Shown here piece after piece: positions 37,883 to 46,324 of a DNA stretch of 64,000 nucleotides. Position numbers and translations under genes: made by a program. Each line of letters begins with the position of its first letter. The first letter of the stretch is position 1. Origin of the DNA: Peptoniphilus harei. GTDB taxonomy: Bacteria > Bacillota > Clostridia > Tissierellales > Peptoniphilaceae. Below the pieces are notes generated by a model. That model made no database searches. It saw only the letters and a list, made by a program, of their open reading frames with translations, and was not told the DNA's origin. The DNA lies in the NCBI RefSeq assembly GCF_900454685.1, contig NZ_UATM01000032.1:1302001-1366000 (forward strand). Reading direction: 5' to 3'.

Positions 37883-38491
37883 ATGATTATTTCTAATATT
37901 ATTTTTGATAAGAAAAAATTTATTATTAGCTTCAATAATGACGAAGAAATAAAAATTTCTGAAGACACCTTGGTAAACTTTGGACTATATAAGGGCCAAG
38001 AAGTTGAAGAAGAATTTGTAGAAAACTTAAAGTTTGAAGATGAGAAGACAGAAGCCCTTCTCCTATCCTATAAATTTTTACAAAGAAATAAAACTAAGAA
38101 GCAACTAGTGGATCATTTATATAAAAATAAAATTCCAAGAGAGATAATAGAAACTATCTTGCCAATTCTCGAAGAAAAAAAATATTTAAATGATGAAGAC
38201 TACGCAAGAAGATACCTTAACGATGCATTAAATATAAAAAAATATGGTAAAAACAAGACGAGATATATGTTGATGTCTAAAGGAATCGAAAGAAATGTAA
38301 TTGATAAGGTTATGGAAAATTATGATTATGAATTAGAATACATGAACGCTCTTGAGCTTGTTAAAAAAAGAATTTCAAAAGATGAGTCTGATCCTAAAAA
38401 AATTTACTCTGCCAAGAACTATCTTCAAGGTCGTGGATTTGAGTTCGAAATAATAAACTTTACAGTTGACGATTATCTAAGCGGTGAGTAA
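37883..38491 (+). CDS. recX: Regulatory protein RecX
   Basis: 202 aa. RecX binds RecA filaments and limits their activity. Three-helix repeats are seen: LLSYKFLQRNKTKKQLVDHLYKNKIPREII, YLNDEDYARRYLNDAL and KYGKNKTRYMLMSKGI (landmark parts). A beta-rich N-terminal extension of about 55 residues is common in Firmicutes. It lies about 37 kb from recA, on the other strand. The stop abuts the ATG of the GIY-YIG gene. Confidence 0.88.
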   Translation: MIISNIIFDKKKFIISFNNDEEIKISEDTLVNFGLYKGQEVEEEFVENLKFEDEKTEALLLSYKFLQRNKTKKQLVDHLYKNKIPREIIETILPILEEKKYLNDEDYARRYLNDALNIKKYGKNKTRYMLMSKGIERNVIDKVMENYDYELEYMNALELVKKRISKDESDPKKIYSAKNYLQGRGFEFEIINFTVDDYLSGE

Positions 38492-38788
38492 ATGGCATCT
38501 TACGTTTATATTTTAAAATGTGCTGATGAAAGCCTCTATACTGGCTACACAGTAAATCTCGAAAAGAGATTAAAGACTCATAATGATGGAAAAGCTTCTA
38601 AGTATACAGCTTCAAGATTACCTGTGAAGATGGTATTTAGTGAAGAGTGCCTAGACAAGTCTGACGCATTAAAAAAAGAATATTTTATAAAAACTCTAAC
38701 AAGAGAAAATAAGATTAAATTAATTAAAAACAAAGCATCACTTCAAGAACTTTACGATACTTACTTAATAAAAAAATCAAAAAAATAA
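38492..38788 (+). CDS. GIY-YIG nuclease family protein (UPF0213/YhbQ-like)
   Basis: 98 aa. The GIY-YIG core is clear: YVYILKCADESLYTGYT, then KRLKTHNDGKASKYTASRLP and the catalytic Glu region. Small single-domain members (YazA/YhbQ/SLX1-like) are widespread; their role in DNA repair or recombination is only suspected. It starts immediately after recX (GGTGAGTAA before the ATG), suggesting joint expression with recombination control. It ends at a bidirectional terminator. Confidence 0.87.
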   Translation: MASYVYILKCADESLYTGYTVNLEKRLKTHNDGKASKYTASRLPVKMVFSEECLDKSDALKKEYFIKTLTRENKIKLIKNKASLQELYDTYLIKKSKK

Positions 38789-38830
38789 AGACTTAAGTTT
38801 AAATACAAACCTAAGTCTTTATTTTTATTT
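38786..38830. terminator. Bidirectional terminator between the GIY-YIG gene and herA
   Basis: AAAGACTTAAGTTT (38787-38800) pairs with AAACCTAAGTCTTT (38807-38820), leaving one small bulge. Runs of A on the left and T on the right give U tracts on both strands. It serves the convergent ends of the recX unit and herA. Confidence 0.85.
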
Positions 38831-40657
38831 TATCTTATACATTTCCGTTAAAAAGTTTGTTTCTTTTTCTATTAATTCAATTTCACACAACTTATCTAAA
38901 TTGTTCTTAAACTCATCATAGGACAAGTTTTCACCAGATTTTTTATTGTAATTCATAAGTGCTCCATTTAGGTTGGATGTATCTATGGGAAGCAAATCTT
39001 TTATATCTAAAAAGAACTTCTCATAAACTTCTTCGTCGTGGGATGTTAATTCGTCAAATGGATTTTCTGTGTGAGGTGAAATTGTATTAGCTGCCCTTAT
39101 CCTTACAAAGGAAGTCCTCCCCTTCTTTGCTGATGAAATGAAAACATCACCTGAACTTAAATAAGGAAGTCTCTTTGTTTCATCAGATGATAGGTCTGTC
39201 TCTTCCCTAATTGTGTCTATGTCTGAAGCCCTAACTGTCCTAAAAATTAATTTAGTATTTAATTGAGCCGTTATGGTTTCATCTAGGAGAGTTGGTCTTT
39301 GTGTTGCTAAGATTAAAAAGACACCATACTTTCTTCCCTCTTGAGAAATTTCACGCAAGATTGATTTTGAAGGTGTGTCAAAGCCCTTCGGTGCAAAATT
39401 GTGGGCCTCGTCAGTAATTATAATAAAAGGTGGAAAGTAGTCAACTTTAACATTATTCCTATAAAGTTCGTCCCTGTATTCCTTTCTCAAATAATATAAC
39501 TTTGCCAAAAGATAAGTTGAAAATACATTTATCATCCTTGTGGAGCCTTGAAGTACAACTAACTTTCTTCTCTTTAATAGGTCCAAAAGCTCATCAATAT
39601 TATGAGAGAATATTCCCTCTCCTTGTAGGGTCATAAGTCTCCACAAGACTCCACGGACACTCATGGAGTTACAAGTCTTATCATATCTTTCATAAATATC
39701 TAAAACTTCTTCAAGCCTATCTCTTCTCGTTTGGTCCTCTTCAATTGCTATCTCTTGTAAAATTTTATCTCTTGATCCAATTTCTTGGCCTTCTAGTAAG
39801 AAGTCTAATTTATTCTTAAAGGATTCAAAACTAGCACCCTTTGAGAGCATAACATCTATTACATTGTTCATGGAATCAGTAAGAGGCGATGCAGCGTTTA
39901 AAAGGTTTTTTAAATCTCTTTTTTGCAATTCTTGAAACTTTATTCCCGTGTGAATTCCAATTTCAAGACACTTGAACTTATCACTGTAGTCCTTATCTGA
40001 AATTTCAGAATTATTTGTAAAGTCCATTTCATAATGGGGGTCCATTACAATTGTTGGTACTCCCATTTCCATTAGTTCTTCCAAGACAACTCTTAGGCCA
40101 AAGGATTTACCACTCCCAGATCCACCAAAAACCCCAATGTGGGGATATTGATGCATTGACTTGTAGTCAAATAAGTAAGGAAGTTCTCTTTGTTTTATGA
40201 ATTCATTATTTTGAAAAGTTGTAAATAAACCTTTATAAATATCATCCATTCCCTCAGCAATATTATCAGTATTTTTTATAGAGCCTAAGATTAAAGACTC
40301 CTTAGGAAGAGTGTCAATTAATAAATTTTTTATTTCATCAAAAACTGGTGCTCTTAAATCACTCCCTGTTAGGGGTGGATATAGAAGTTCTTCAAAAAAC
40401 CTTAGCTTTGCAACATAAACTGTTTCATCTCCAACATCGTATCCCATAGATCCAAGGGATGACAAAACGTCACTGTCAATAAAGTCACCGCCAATATCAA
40501 GAGGAATAAAGCGGTTAAAAGTTTGCGAATCCACAACTTCTCCAATGATATCGCCTTGAACTGGGTCTTCAACTATTAAAAACTCATTGTTCCTAAAGTT
40601 TTTTTCCTTAGAACCAATATATACTTCTCTTGTTGTTGTAACTCCAAGTACCTTCAT
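38825..40657 (-). CDS. herA: HerA-type DNA translocase/helicase ATPase
   Basis: 610 aa. An N-terminal HAS-barrel-like region (about 1-100) is followed by a FtsK/HerA-clade RecA fold with Walker A GGSGSGKS (about 178-185), PTIVMDPHYEMDF, Walker B IIITDEAHNFAP (about 415), a sensor segment LILATQRPTLLDETITAQLNTK and an arginine-rich KGRTSFVRIRA. HerA hexamers work with the NurA nuclease to resect DNA ends. The gene directly upstream (8 bp) encodes a NurA-like protein, strongly supporting the assignment. AGGAGGAAAT precedes the ATG. Confidence 0.86.
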   Translation of the reverse strand: MKVLGVTTTREVYIGSKEKNFRNNEFLIVEDPVQGDIIGEVVDSQTFNRFIPLDIGGDFIDSDVLSSLGSMGYDVGDETVYVAKLRFFEELLYPPLTGSDLRAPVFDEIKNLLIDTLPKESLILGSIKNTDNIAEGMDDIYKGLFTTFQNNEFIKQRELPYLFDYKSMHQYPHIGVFGGSGSGKSFGLRVVLEELMEMGVPTIVMDPHYEMDFTNNSEISDKDYSDKFKCLEIGIHTGIKFQELQKRDLKNLLNAASPLTDSMNNVIDVMLSKGASFESFKNKLDFLLEGQEIGSRDKILQEIAIEEDQTRRDRLEEVLDIYERYDKTCNSMSVRGVLWRLMTLQGEGIFSHNIDELLDLLKRRKLVVLQGSTRMINVFSTYLLAKLYYLRKEYRDELYRNNVKVDYFPPFIIITDEAHNFAPKGFDTPSKSILREISQEGRKYGVFLILATQRPTLLDETITAQLNTKLIFRTVRASDIDTIREETDLSSDETKRLPYLSSGDVFISSAKKGRTSFVRIRAANTISPHTENPFDELTSHDEEVYEKFFLDIKDLLPIDTSNLNGALMNYNKKSGENLSYDEFKNNLDKLCEIELIEKETNFLTEMYKIK

Positions 40658-40665
40658 ATTTCCTC

Positions 40666-41610
40666 CTATAGAGTTCTCTTATCTCTTTCAGAAATAAAAA
40701 ATCTTTCATAAACATCTCTGTCCAAATATTCTTCCAAAAGAGTGGTAAGTATTTCATCAGTTATCTTTACATCCTTATCAACTATATCAAGCCATAGGGG
40801 CACTCCCCTTGATGACATAGGAGTCAATGTATAAACAAGACTAGCAATTTCTTCGAGATATTTTTCTTGTGTATCTAATATATCAAGTCCAACTGCACCA
40901 GGGAATTTTGCCGTCCTCATAAAAGCTGATGAAAAACCTTCGCCTAAACCGTCTTTTATAAATTTTTTATTGATTTCATTTCTAATTAGAAGAGCTTCAC
41001 CTGTCATCAGTCTATTAAATAAAATTTCTCTATCGTAAATGCTCTCATCTATTTCTAAACTCCTAGCAATGACATTGGTTTTTAGGTCTTTTATGACACC
41101 AAAAAGTATAATGTTTTTTGCTTCACACTTTTCTCTTAATTCAGTGAATAAATCAAGACAGTTAATCTTATATCTAATAAAACCACCGTCCATCATTAAG
41201 TAATCAAAATCATACTCATCTATATATTCAAGAGCCGTTTCTATTTCTATGGTGGCAAGATATTTTTGCGAAAGATTTTTGTCATCATAAATATCATTTA
41301 AAGTCGGCGTATAGACCGTATTTTTATAAACTTCATTACCATCAGTTGACTTAGCAAGTCCTTGAAAAATTTCTATAAAGTGAGGAAAAGCTCCGCCAGA
41401 CCTATTGTTAGATCCGTCAACCCCAACAGTTCTCTTATATTTGGAAAGTTTCTCTTTAGGGAACTTTTCCATTTTTATAAGTCTTCCAACATTATTTGTA
41501 AGTTCTTTTCTAAAAGCATCATTGTCTAAGTTAAAGATAAAGTCATATTTATTCTTTAAGTTTGTGTTTACTTCTTTTAGTTGACCTTCCAGATCTTGTA
41601 AATTAATCAT
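40666..41610 (-). CDS. nurA: NurA-domain 5'-3' nuclease
   Basis: 314 aa. NurA nucleases use an RNase H-like fold with two acidic metal sites. Seen: RTVGVDGSNNRSGGAFPHF (the conserved DGSN with active Asp, about 64-67), LMMDGGFIRYK (second acidic motif, about 139), and a C-terminal region with SSRGVPLWLDIVD. It partners with HerA, encoded immediately downstream. The start overlaps the rsmI stop as ATGA. Role is probably double-strand break processing or defence; no direct evidence for which. Confidence 0.82.
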   Translation of the reverse strand: MINLQDLEGQLKEVNTNLKNKYDFIFNLDNDAFRKELTNNVGRLIKMEKFPKEKLSKYKRTVGVDGSNNRSGGAFPHFIEIFQGLAKSTDGNEVYKNTVYTPTLNDIYDDKNLSQKYLATIEIETALEYIDEYDFDYLMMDGGFIRYKINCLDLFTELREKCEAKNIILFGVIKDLKTNVIARSLEIDESIYDREILFNRLMTGEALLIRNEINKKFIKDGLGEGFSSAFMRTAKFPGAVGLDILDTQEKYLEEIASLVYTLTPMSSRGVPLWLDIVDKDVKITDEILTTLLEEYLDRDVYERFFISERDKRTL

Positions 41611-42401
41611 AGGTCCAGACTCTCCTTATAAACATCATTCTTAGGAAGATTATACTTTTTTGAAACTTCTTTTACTGCCTGAGACTTCTTCATTCCAGTT
41701 TGTAATTCTTCTTCAAGAAGTTTTTTTATGTCGTAGACCTCTTCTTCGTTATTACCTTCAAGGACAATAACAAATTCTCCTTTTTCCACAATATCTTTTT
41801 CCAATATTTCTGATGTTGTAGACCTAATGGTCTCTTCAAAGACCTTAGTTATTTCTCTAGAAATAGAAATCTTTCTCTCACCAAAAACCTCGTGGACATC
41901 ATGTAAAAAGTCCCTAATTCTGTGAGGAGCTTCGTAGAAAATTAAAGTGAATTTTAAATCCTTAAGAGATTCAAATTCTTTTCTTCTTCCACTAGACTTA
42001 CTTGAGGTGAATCCATAAAAAGTAAAGTGGTCTGTATCAAGCCCTGATAAGACTAAGGCTGTTAAAGCTGCGTTGGCTCCTGGTAAAACTCTAAATTCAA
42101 TATTTTCTTCTATAAGTTTTTTTACCAATACTGCACCCGGATCACTTATTCCTGGCATGCCTGCATCTGTAACAAGAGCGATGTCTTTTCCTTCTAAGTG
42201 TTTAATAATTTTTTCTGACATTTCGGCCTCATTAAACTTATGATAAGTTCTCAGTTCCTTATTAATATCAAAGTGGTTTAAGAGTTTTAGAGTCACCCTC
42301 TTATCCTCTGCATAAATTATATCCACTGACTTCAAGATTTCTATTGTCCTAAGGCTTATATCCCCTAAATTACCTATGGGAGTTGGGCAAAAATAAATCA
42401 C
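41607..42401 (-). CDS. rsmI: 16S rRNA (cytidine(1402)-2'-O)-methyltransferase RsmI
   Basis: 264 aa tetrapyrrole-methylase fold enzyme that 2'-O-methylates C1402 in the decoding centre. Motifs: CPTPIGNLGDISLRTIEIL, AEDKRVTLKLL, VTDAGMPGISDPGA and EAPHRIRDFL. The start is GTG 42401, with GAGGTAATCTT before it, overlapping the preceding methyltransferase stop. trmN6-like-rsmI order is typical of Firmicutes (yabB-yabC region). Confidence 0.95.
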   Translation of the reverse strand: MIYFCPTPIGNLGDISLRTIEILKSVDIIYAEDKRVTLKLLNHFDINKELRTYHKFNEAEMSEKIIKHLEGKDIALVTDAGMPGISDPGAVLVKKLIEENIEFRVLPGANAALTALVLSGLDTDHFTFYGFTSSKSSGRRKEFESLKDLKFTLIFYEAPHRIRDFLHDVHEVFGERKISISREITKVFEETIRSTTSEILEKDIVEKGEFVIVLEGNNEEEVYDIKKLLEEELQTGMKKSQAVKEVSKKYNLPKNDVYKESLDL

Positions 42402-43087
42402 AAGATTACCTCATTTCTATAAACTCTTTCCATTTCCTCTGTGTAACTATCTCCTTGTCTTATGTAAAAGTCCCTGAATTCATTTCCAAAGTTAGCCTGC
42501 TTTTTTGCTATTACAATGGAATTTTTAGAATCCTTATTTAGATTTCCGTGGATGTTTACTATGTGTTTTACTCTTAGGCCAGCTAGGTTAATCTTATAAA
42601 TAAGTTCAGCCAACCTATAAGTTGGATAAATAATATAAAGATTTCCAGAATTTTTTAAGAGAAAGTTAACTATGTAGAGACTTTTCTCAATGTCAAAAAA
42701 ATGTTTGGCAGGAATGGTTTCAAATTTTATATTTTCATAATCGTAATAGGGTGGATTAAAAACCACAGTATCAAAAAAATTTGTCTCGTAGACTTTTTTT
42801 AAATCAAAAATATTTTTCTCTATTATTTTTATTTTATCATCTAGCTCATTTGCACTTACAGATTCTTTAAAATTATCTAAGACTTTCTTATTAATATCAG
42901 TTGCATGAATTTCATCAAACCTATCCACTAGCCTTAGAGAAAGTATTCCATTGCCACATCCAAGGTCTATAGCTCTCTTTCCCTTCTTTACAAAGGAAGA
43001 TAGTATTAAAGAATCTGTAGTGTACTTAAATTCATCTTCATCCTGAAAAATTATAAAATTTGTACCTGGCACTTGGTCTTTATTCAT
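42398..43087 (-). CDS. tRNA1(Val) (adenine37-N6)-methyltransferase-like protein (TrmN6/YfiC/YabB)
   Basis: 229 aa Rossmann-fold methyltransferase. The SAM motif is AIDLGCGNGILSLRLVD (about 39-55) and the catalytic adenine-N6 motif is VFNPPYYDY (about 110). The N-terminal DEDEFKYTTDSLILSSFV fits the TrmN6 family. The start overlaps the capA-like stop as ATGA. The tRNA target is inferred from the family and the rsmI neighbour. Confidence 0.88.
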   Translation of the reverse strand: MNKDQVPGTNFIIFQDEDEFKYTTDSLILSSFVKKGKRAIDLGCGNGILSLRLVDRFDEIHATDINKKVLDNFKESVSANELDDKIKIIEKNIFDLKKVYETNFFDTVVFNPPYYDYENIKFETIPAKHFFDIEKSLYIVNFLLKNSGNLYIIYPTYRLAELIYKINLAGLRVKHIVNIHGNLNKDSKNSIVIAKKQANFGNEFRDFYIRQGDSYTEEMERVYRNEVIL

Positions 43088-44262
43088 ATTTCACCTTGTA
43101 AAACCCCAAGGGCTTCCTTATATTTTTTGTCAGCTGTCTTTTGTAAGTTGGCATCTGTTACTTCACTCAATTTGCCACCAGGGATTATGTCTTGAAGTTT
43201 CACAACGTCGTAGTTAAGTCTCCCATTTGCCCTATACCTATTTACATAAGTCGGTTGAACATCATAGGACTTTAGATGAGTTACTCCACTTACATTGTCC
43301 TTTTCTATTTCAAGTTTAACAAGGGCACCTGTATCTACACCAGCCTTCCTTAAGTTTTCTACCCTTTGATTAGATAAGGCATTTCCCATTGAATAAATTG
43401 TAAAATATTTTTTATCGTTAATTTCTTCGACTTCATATTTTTGCAAAACATGAGGATGTGAGCCTAAAATTATATCAGCACCATACTCATTGAGCTTCTC
43501 TTTTAAATAAATTTGTCTCTCACTTGGATGGTAGTGGTACTCATTACCCCAGTGAGGATAAACTATTACAATATCGGACTTGTCCTTTATATTTTTTATA
43601 TCACCAGCAACATCTTGAGAAAAAGTATTGACAGAATACTCCTTATTCCTCATTAGTGAGTCCATTCCATTTAAGGTGTCGGTAAAGGAAATAAGACCAA
43701 TTTTTATTCCATTTTTTTCAACAACAATACCCTTTTCAAGGTCTTCTGTCATGGTTCCAAAGGATTCCATTCCACTTTCCTTAATGTGGCTTAGGGTTTC
43801 TGCAATCCCGTCAAGTCCTGTGTCAAGTGAATGATTGTTAGCTGTGGACATAAGATCAAAGCCTGCAGCTTTTAAAGAATAAATTGTTTCTTTGGGAAAA
43901 TTAAAAAGTGGAAATCCTGATAACTTTCTATTTGAATTTACTGATCCTTCAAAGTTTGCAATGGCAAGATCTGCTTCATTAATATCTTCTGATATATTTG
44001 CAAAGATTGGGGTAAAGTCATAGGAATCTTCGGTCCTATAATTTTTAACAATGGGTTGGTGAAAAATCATATCACCCATGGCAAGAATCTTTACTTGTGT
44101 CTTATCTTCTTTAATTTCTTTTTTATTTTCAACTTCTTCTAAATTAGCATTATTATTTACATTTAGATCTTTAAATTTAAAATCCGTCCTATAGGCAACA
44201 AATAAACTAAGACTTAAAAAAAAGACAAGAGAAATAATAAAAATATTTTTAAAATTTTTCAA
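43084..44262 (-). CDS. CapA family protein (PGA_cap-type metallophosphatase), membrane-anchored
   Basis: 392 aa. An N-terminal hydrophobic anchor (about 7-24) precedes a short linker and the CapA/PGA_cap domain with ILAMGDMIFHQP, IANFEGSV, STANNHSLDTGLDGI, VVYPHWGNEYHYHPS and GSHPHVLQ, all metal-site residues. CapA proteins belong to poly-gamma-glutamate synthesis, but stand-alone homologues like this, without capBC next door, have unknown surface roles. The start is TTG 44262 with CAAGGAGCGAAGA before it, overlapping queH by 4 bp. Confidence 0.87.
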   Translation of the reverse strand: MKNFKNIFIISLVFFLSLSLFVAYRTDFKFKDLNVNNNANLEEVENKKEIKEDKTQVKILAMGDMIFHQPIVKNYRTEDSYDFTPIFANISEDINEADLAIANFEGSVNSNRKLSGFPLFNFPKETIYSLKAAGFDLMSTANNHSLDTGLDGIAETLSHIKESGMESFGTMTEDLEKGIVVEKNGIKIGLISFTDTLNGMDSLMRNKEYSVNTFSQDVAGDIKNIKDKSDIVIVYPHWGNEYHYHPSERQIYLKEKLNEYGADIILGSHPHVLQKYEVEEINDKKYFTIYSMGNALSNQRVENLRKAGVDTGALVKLEIEKDNVSGVTHLKSYDVQPTYVNRYRANGRLNYDVVKLQDIIPGGKLSEVTDANLQKTADKKYKEALGVLQGEI

Positions 44263-44870
44263 TCTTCGCTCCTTGAAAATTCACATCCACAATAATCTTG
44301 CCTGTACATATTAAACTTATCTGTTAATTCTACAGACCTTCTAAAACCATTTTTTTTCTTAAAATCTGAGAATAAATATTTTATTTCGTACTCTTTGGAT
44401 AAAAAATCTCCCAATTTATTTAAAATTTGAGAATCCTTGTGGGGAGAAATGGAAAGTGTTGTTGTGAAGAAGTCATAATTGTTTTCAGCAGCAAACTCTG
44501 CTGCCTTTTCCATCCTATGCCTATAACACTTAAAACATCTTGGACCCCCTTCTTGGTACTCTTCAAATCCCTTAACATATTCAAGAAAGTCTTGGTGATC
44601 ATACTTTATAACCCTTACACCTATCTCATCTTCAAGGCCCAAATCTTTTACAAGTTGAACTTGTTCATCAGCCCTCCTATAAAATTCCTCTTCACTATCG
44701 ATGTTTGGATTGTAATAAAATACATCAATGTCAAAGTATTCATTTATTCTTTCCAATATGGCAGAAGAACAAGGACCACAACAAGAATGCAAGAGTAGTC
44801 TTGGCTTGTGATCCTTATCTATTTTCTTTATTACTTTTTCCATTTCCAAATTGTAATTTATCTTATTCAA
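44259..44870 (-). CDS. queH: Epoxyqueuosine reductase QueH
   Basis: 203 aa (DUF208). The last step of queuosine synthesis in tRNA, the non-orthologous replacement of QueG. The cysteine motifs are all present: LLLHSCCGPCSSAIL (about 23-37), GPRCFKCYRHRMEKAA and YRQDYCGCEFS near the C-terminus, which hold an iron-sulfur cluster and metal centre. The start is TTG 44870 behind AGGTGATATT. No other queuosine genes are in the window, so the precursor may be salvaged or made elsewhere. Confidence 0.93.
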   Translation of the reverse strand: MNKINYNLEMEKVIKKIDKDHKPRLLLHSCCGPCSSAILERINEYFDIDVFYYNPNIDSEEEFYRRADEQVQLVKDLGLEDEIGVRVIKYDHQDFLEYVKGFEEYQEGGPRCFKCYRHRMEKAAEFAAENNYDFFTTTLSISPHKDSQILNKLGDFLSKEYEIKYLFSDFKKKNGFRRSVELTDKFNMYRQDYCGCEFSRSED

Positions 44871-44881
44871 AATATCACCTA

Positions 44882-44910
44882 TAAAATTAGACTAGTTGCC
44901 TAGTCTAATT
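44882..44910 (-). terminator. Terminator after lgt
   Basis: Minus strand AATTAGACTAG-GCAA-CTAGTCTAATT (44900-44910 with 44885-44895), a perfect 11-bp stem with GCAA tetraloop, then TTAT. The U tract is poor, so termination may be partial; queH starts only 12 bp later and no promoter is evident between. Confidence 0.7.
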
Positions 44911-44912
44911 AA

Positions 44913-45668
44913 TTATTTATTCTTTTGTCTGCTTTTTGATACAAATCTTATAGCTAGTCCAAAGACTACAATTGCAAGACTCACAAGTTGTGAAACTCTA
45001 AAGTCACCAATATAGAGAGAGTCTGTTCTCATTCCCTCAATGAAGAATCTTGCTATACCATAAACTATAAAGTAAAAAGAAGTTAATTGTCCTTCAAACT
45101 TTTGCCTCTTTGAAAGATAAAAATATAAAAATATAAATATTAAAAAATTTACAAAGGATTCATAAAAAAATGTTGGATGAACCCTCTCGCCATTGACTAG
45201 AATTGCCCAAGGCACATCAGTCACACCACCGTGAGCTTCTCCATTGATATAGTTGCCCCACCTGCCAATAGATTGGGCAAGGGCAAGGCCTGGTGCAATA
45301 CAATCTGTAAGAGTCCAAAATTTTATTTTTTTAACTCTTGTAAAGACATAAATTGTAAGTCCTCCAGCAATAATACCGCCATAAATTGCGAGCCCACCAT
45401 TTCTGATGGCAAAAATTTCATCTAAATGTTGGCTATAATATTCCCATTCAAAGGCTACATAATAGAGTCTTGCTCCCAAAACTCCAATGATAACTGCAAA
45501 TAGAGAAACATCATTTGCAATATCTTTATAAAGTCCATTTTTATAAGATTTTTTCTTTGCCATGGACTCTGTTGTAAGAATTGCCAAGAGAACTCCAAGA
45601 GCAATTAAAATTCCGTACCATTTAACTTCTAGTCCAAAAATTGTAAAGGCAACGGGATTTATATTCAT
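44913..45668 (-). CDS. lgt: Prolipoprotein diacylglyceryl transferase Lgt
   Basis: 251 aa, seven membrane helices. Transfers diacylglycerol from phosphatidylglycerol to the lipobox cysteine. The Lgt signature GRWGNYINGEAHGG (about 136-149) is intact, along with IYGGIIAGG, VHPTFFYES and GIARFFIEGMRTDSL. The start overlaps the deoC stop as ATGA. It uses the lipid made by PgsA. Confidence 0.96.
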   Translation of the reverse strand: MNINPVAFTIFGLEVKWYGILIALGVLLAILTTESMAKKKSYKNGLYKDIANDVSLFAVIIGVLGARLYYVAFEWEYYSQHLDEIFAIRNGGLAIYGGIIAGGLTIYVFTRVKKIKFWTLTDCIAPGLALAQSIGRWGNYINGEAHGGVTDVPWAILVNGERVHPTFFYESFVNFLIFIFLYFYLSKRQKFEGQLTSFYFIVYGIARFFIEGMRTDSLYIGDFRVSQLVSLAIVVFGLAIRFVSKSRQKNK

Positions 45669-46324
45669 AGTGACTTGCTTTCTTTGTAGATATTAACTCC
45701 AGCAGAAACACCAAGTCTGTCTGCACCCTTTTCAATCATTTCAAGTGATTTTTTATAATCTCTTATTCCACCACTTGCCTTAACCTTAACTCTATCAGAG
45801 ACTGACTTTCTCATAAGGGCAACATCATCTGCATCAGCACCAGAAGTTGAAAAACCTGTAGAAGTCTTTACAAAATCTGCTCCTGCTTCGTCAGATAGTT
45901 CGCATGCCTTTACAATTTCTTCTTTTGTAAGAAGGCAGTTTTCAAGGATAACTTTTAAAAGAGCTCCATTATCGTGGCAAACCTTAGCAATTTCTTGAAT
46001 TTCTTCTTTAACAAGGTCATATTTTCCTGACTTAAGTAGTCCAATATTAATTACCATGTCAATTTCATTTGCACCATTTTTTATGGCGTTTTCAGTTTCA
46101 AAAACTTTTACTTCTTTTGTGTTTGCGCCTAATGGGAAGCCAATAACAGTACAAACTTTTACATCAGTACCCTTTAAGCTTTCGGCACATTTTTTAACCC
46201 ATACAGGATTTACGCAAACTGAGAAAAAATTATATTCTTTTGCTTCATCAAGTATTTTTTCAATTTGTTCTTCTGTTGATTCTGGTTTTAATAAAGTATG
46301 ATCAATAATTCTATTAATTTCCAT
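45665..46324 (-). CDS. deoC: Deoxyribose-phosphate aldolase
   Basis: 219 aa class I aldolase splitting 2-deoxyribose 5-phosphate into glyceraldehyde 3-phosphate and acetaldehyde. Seen: IDHTLLKPESTEEQI, VCTVIGFPLGANTKEVK, LKVILENCLLTKEE (second lysine) and FVKTSTGFSTSGA (Schiff-base lysine), KASGGIRDY. The start is placed at ATG 46324 (MEINRIIDH), which has GGAGAGAGATTA before it and shares one base with the yebC stop; the longer frame lacks a site. Confidence 0.95.
   Translation of the reverse strand: MEINRIIDHTLLKPESTEEQIEKILDEAKEYNFFSVCVNPVWVKKCAESLKGTDVKVCTVIGFPLGANTKEVKVFETENAIKNGANEIDMVINIGLLKSGKYDLVKEEIQEIAKVCHDNGALLKVILENCLLTKEEIVKACELSDEAGADFVKTSTGFSTSGADADDVALMRKSVSDRVKVKASGGIRDYKKSLEMIEKGADRLGVSAGVNIYKESKSL

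Noticed and set aside
43084-44262. Capsule (poly-gamma-glutamate) biosynthesis operon
   Set aside because: Only a CapA-family protein is present; no capB or capC-like genes adjoin it.
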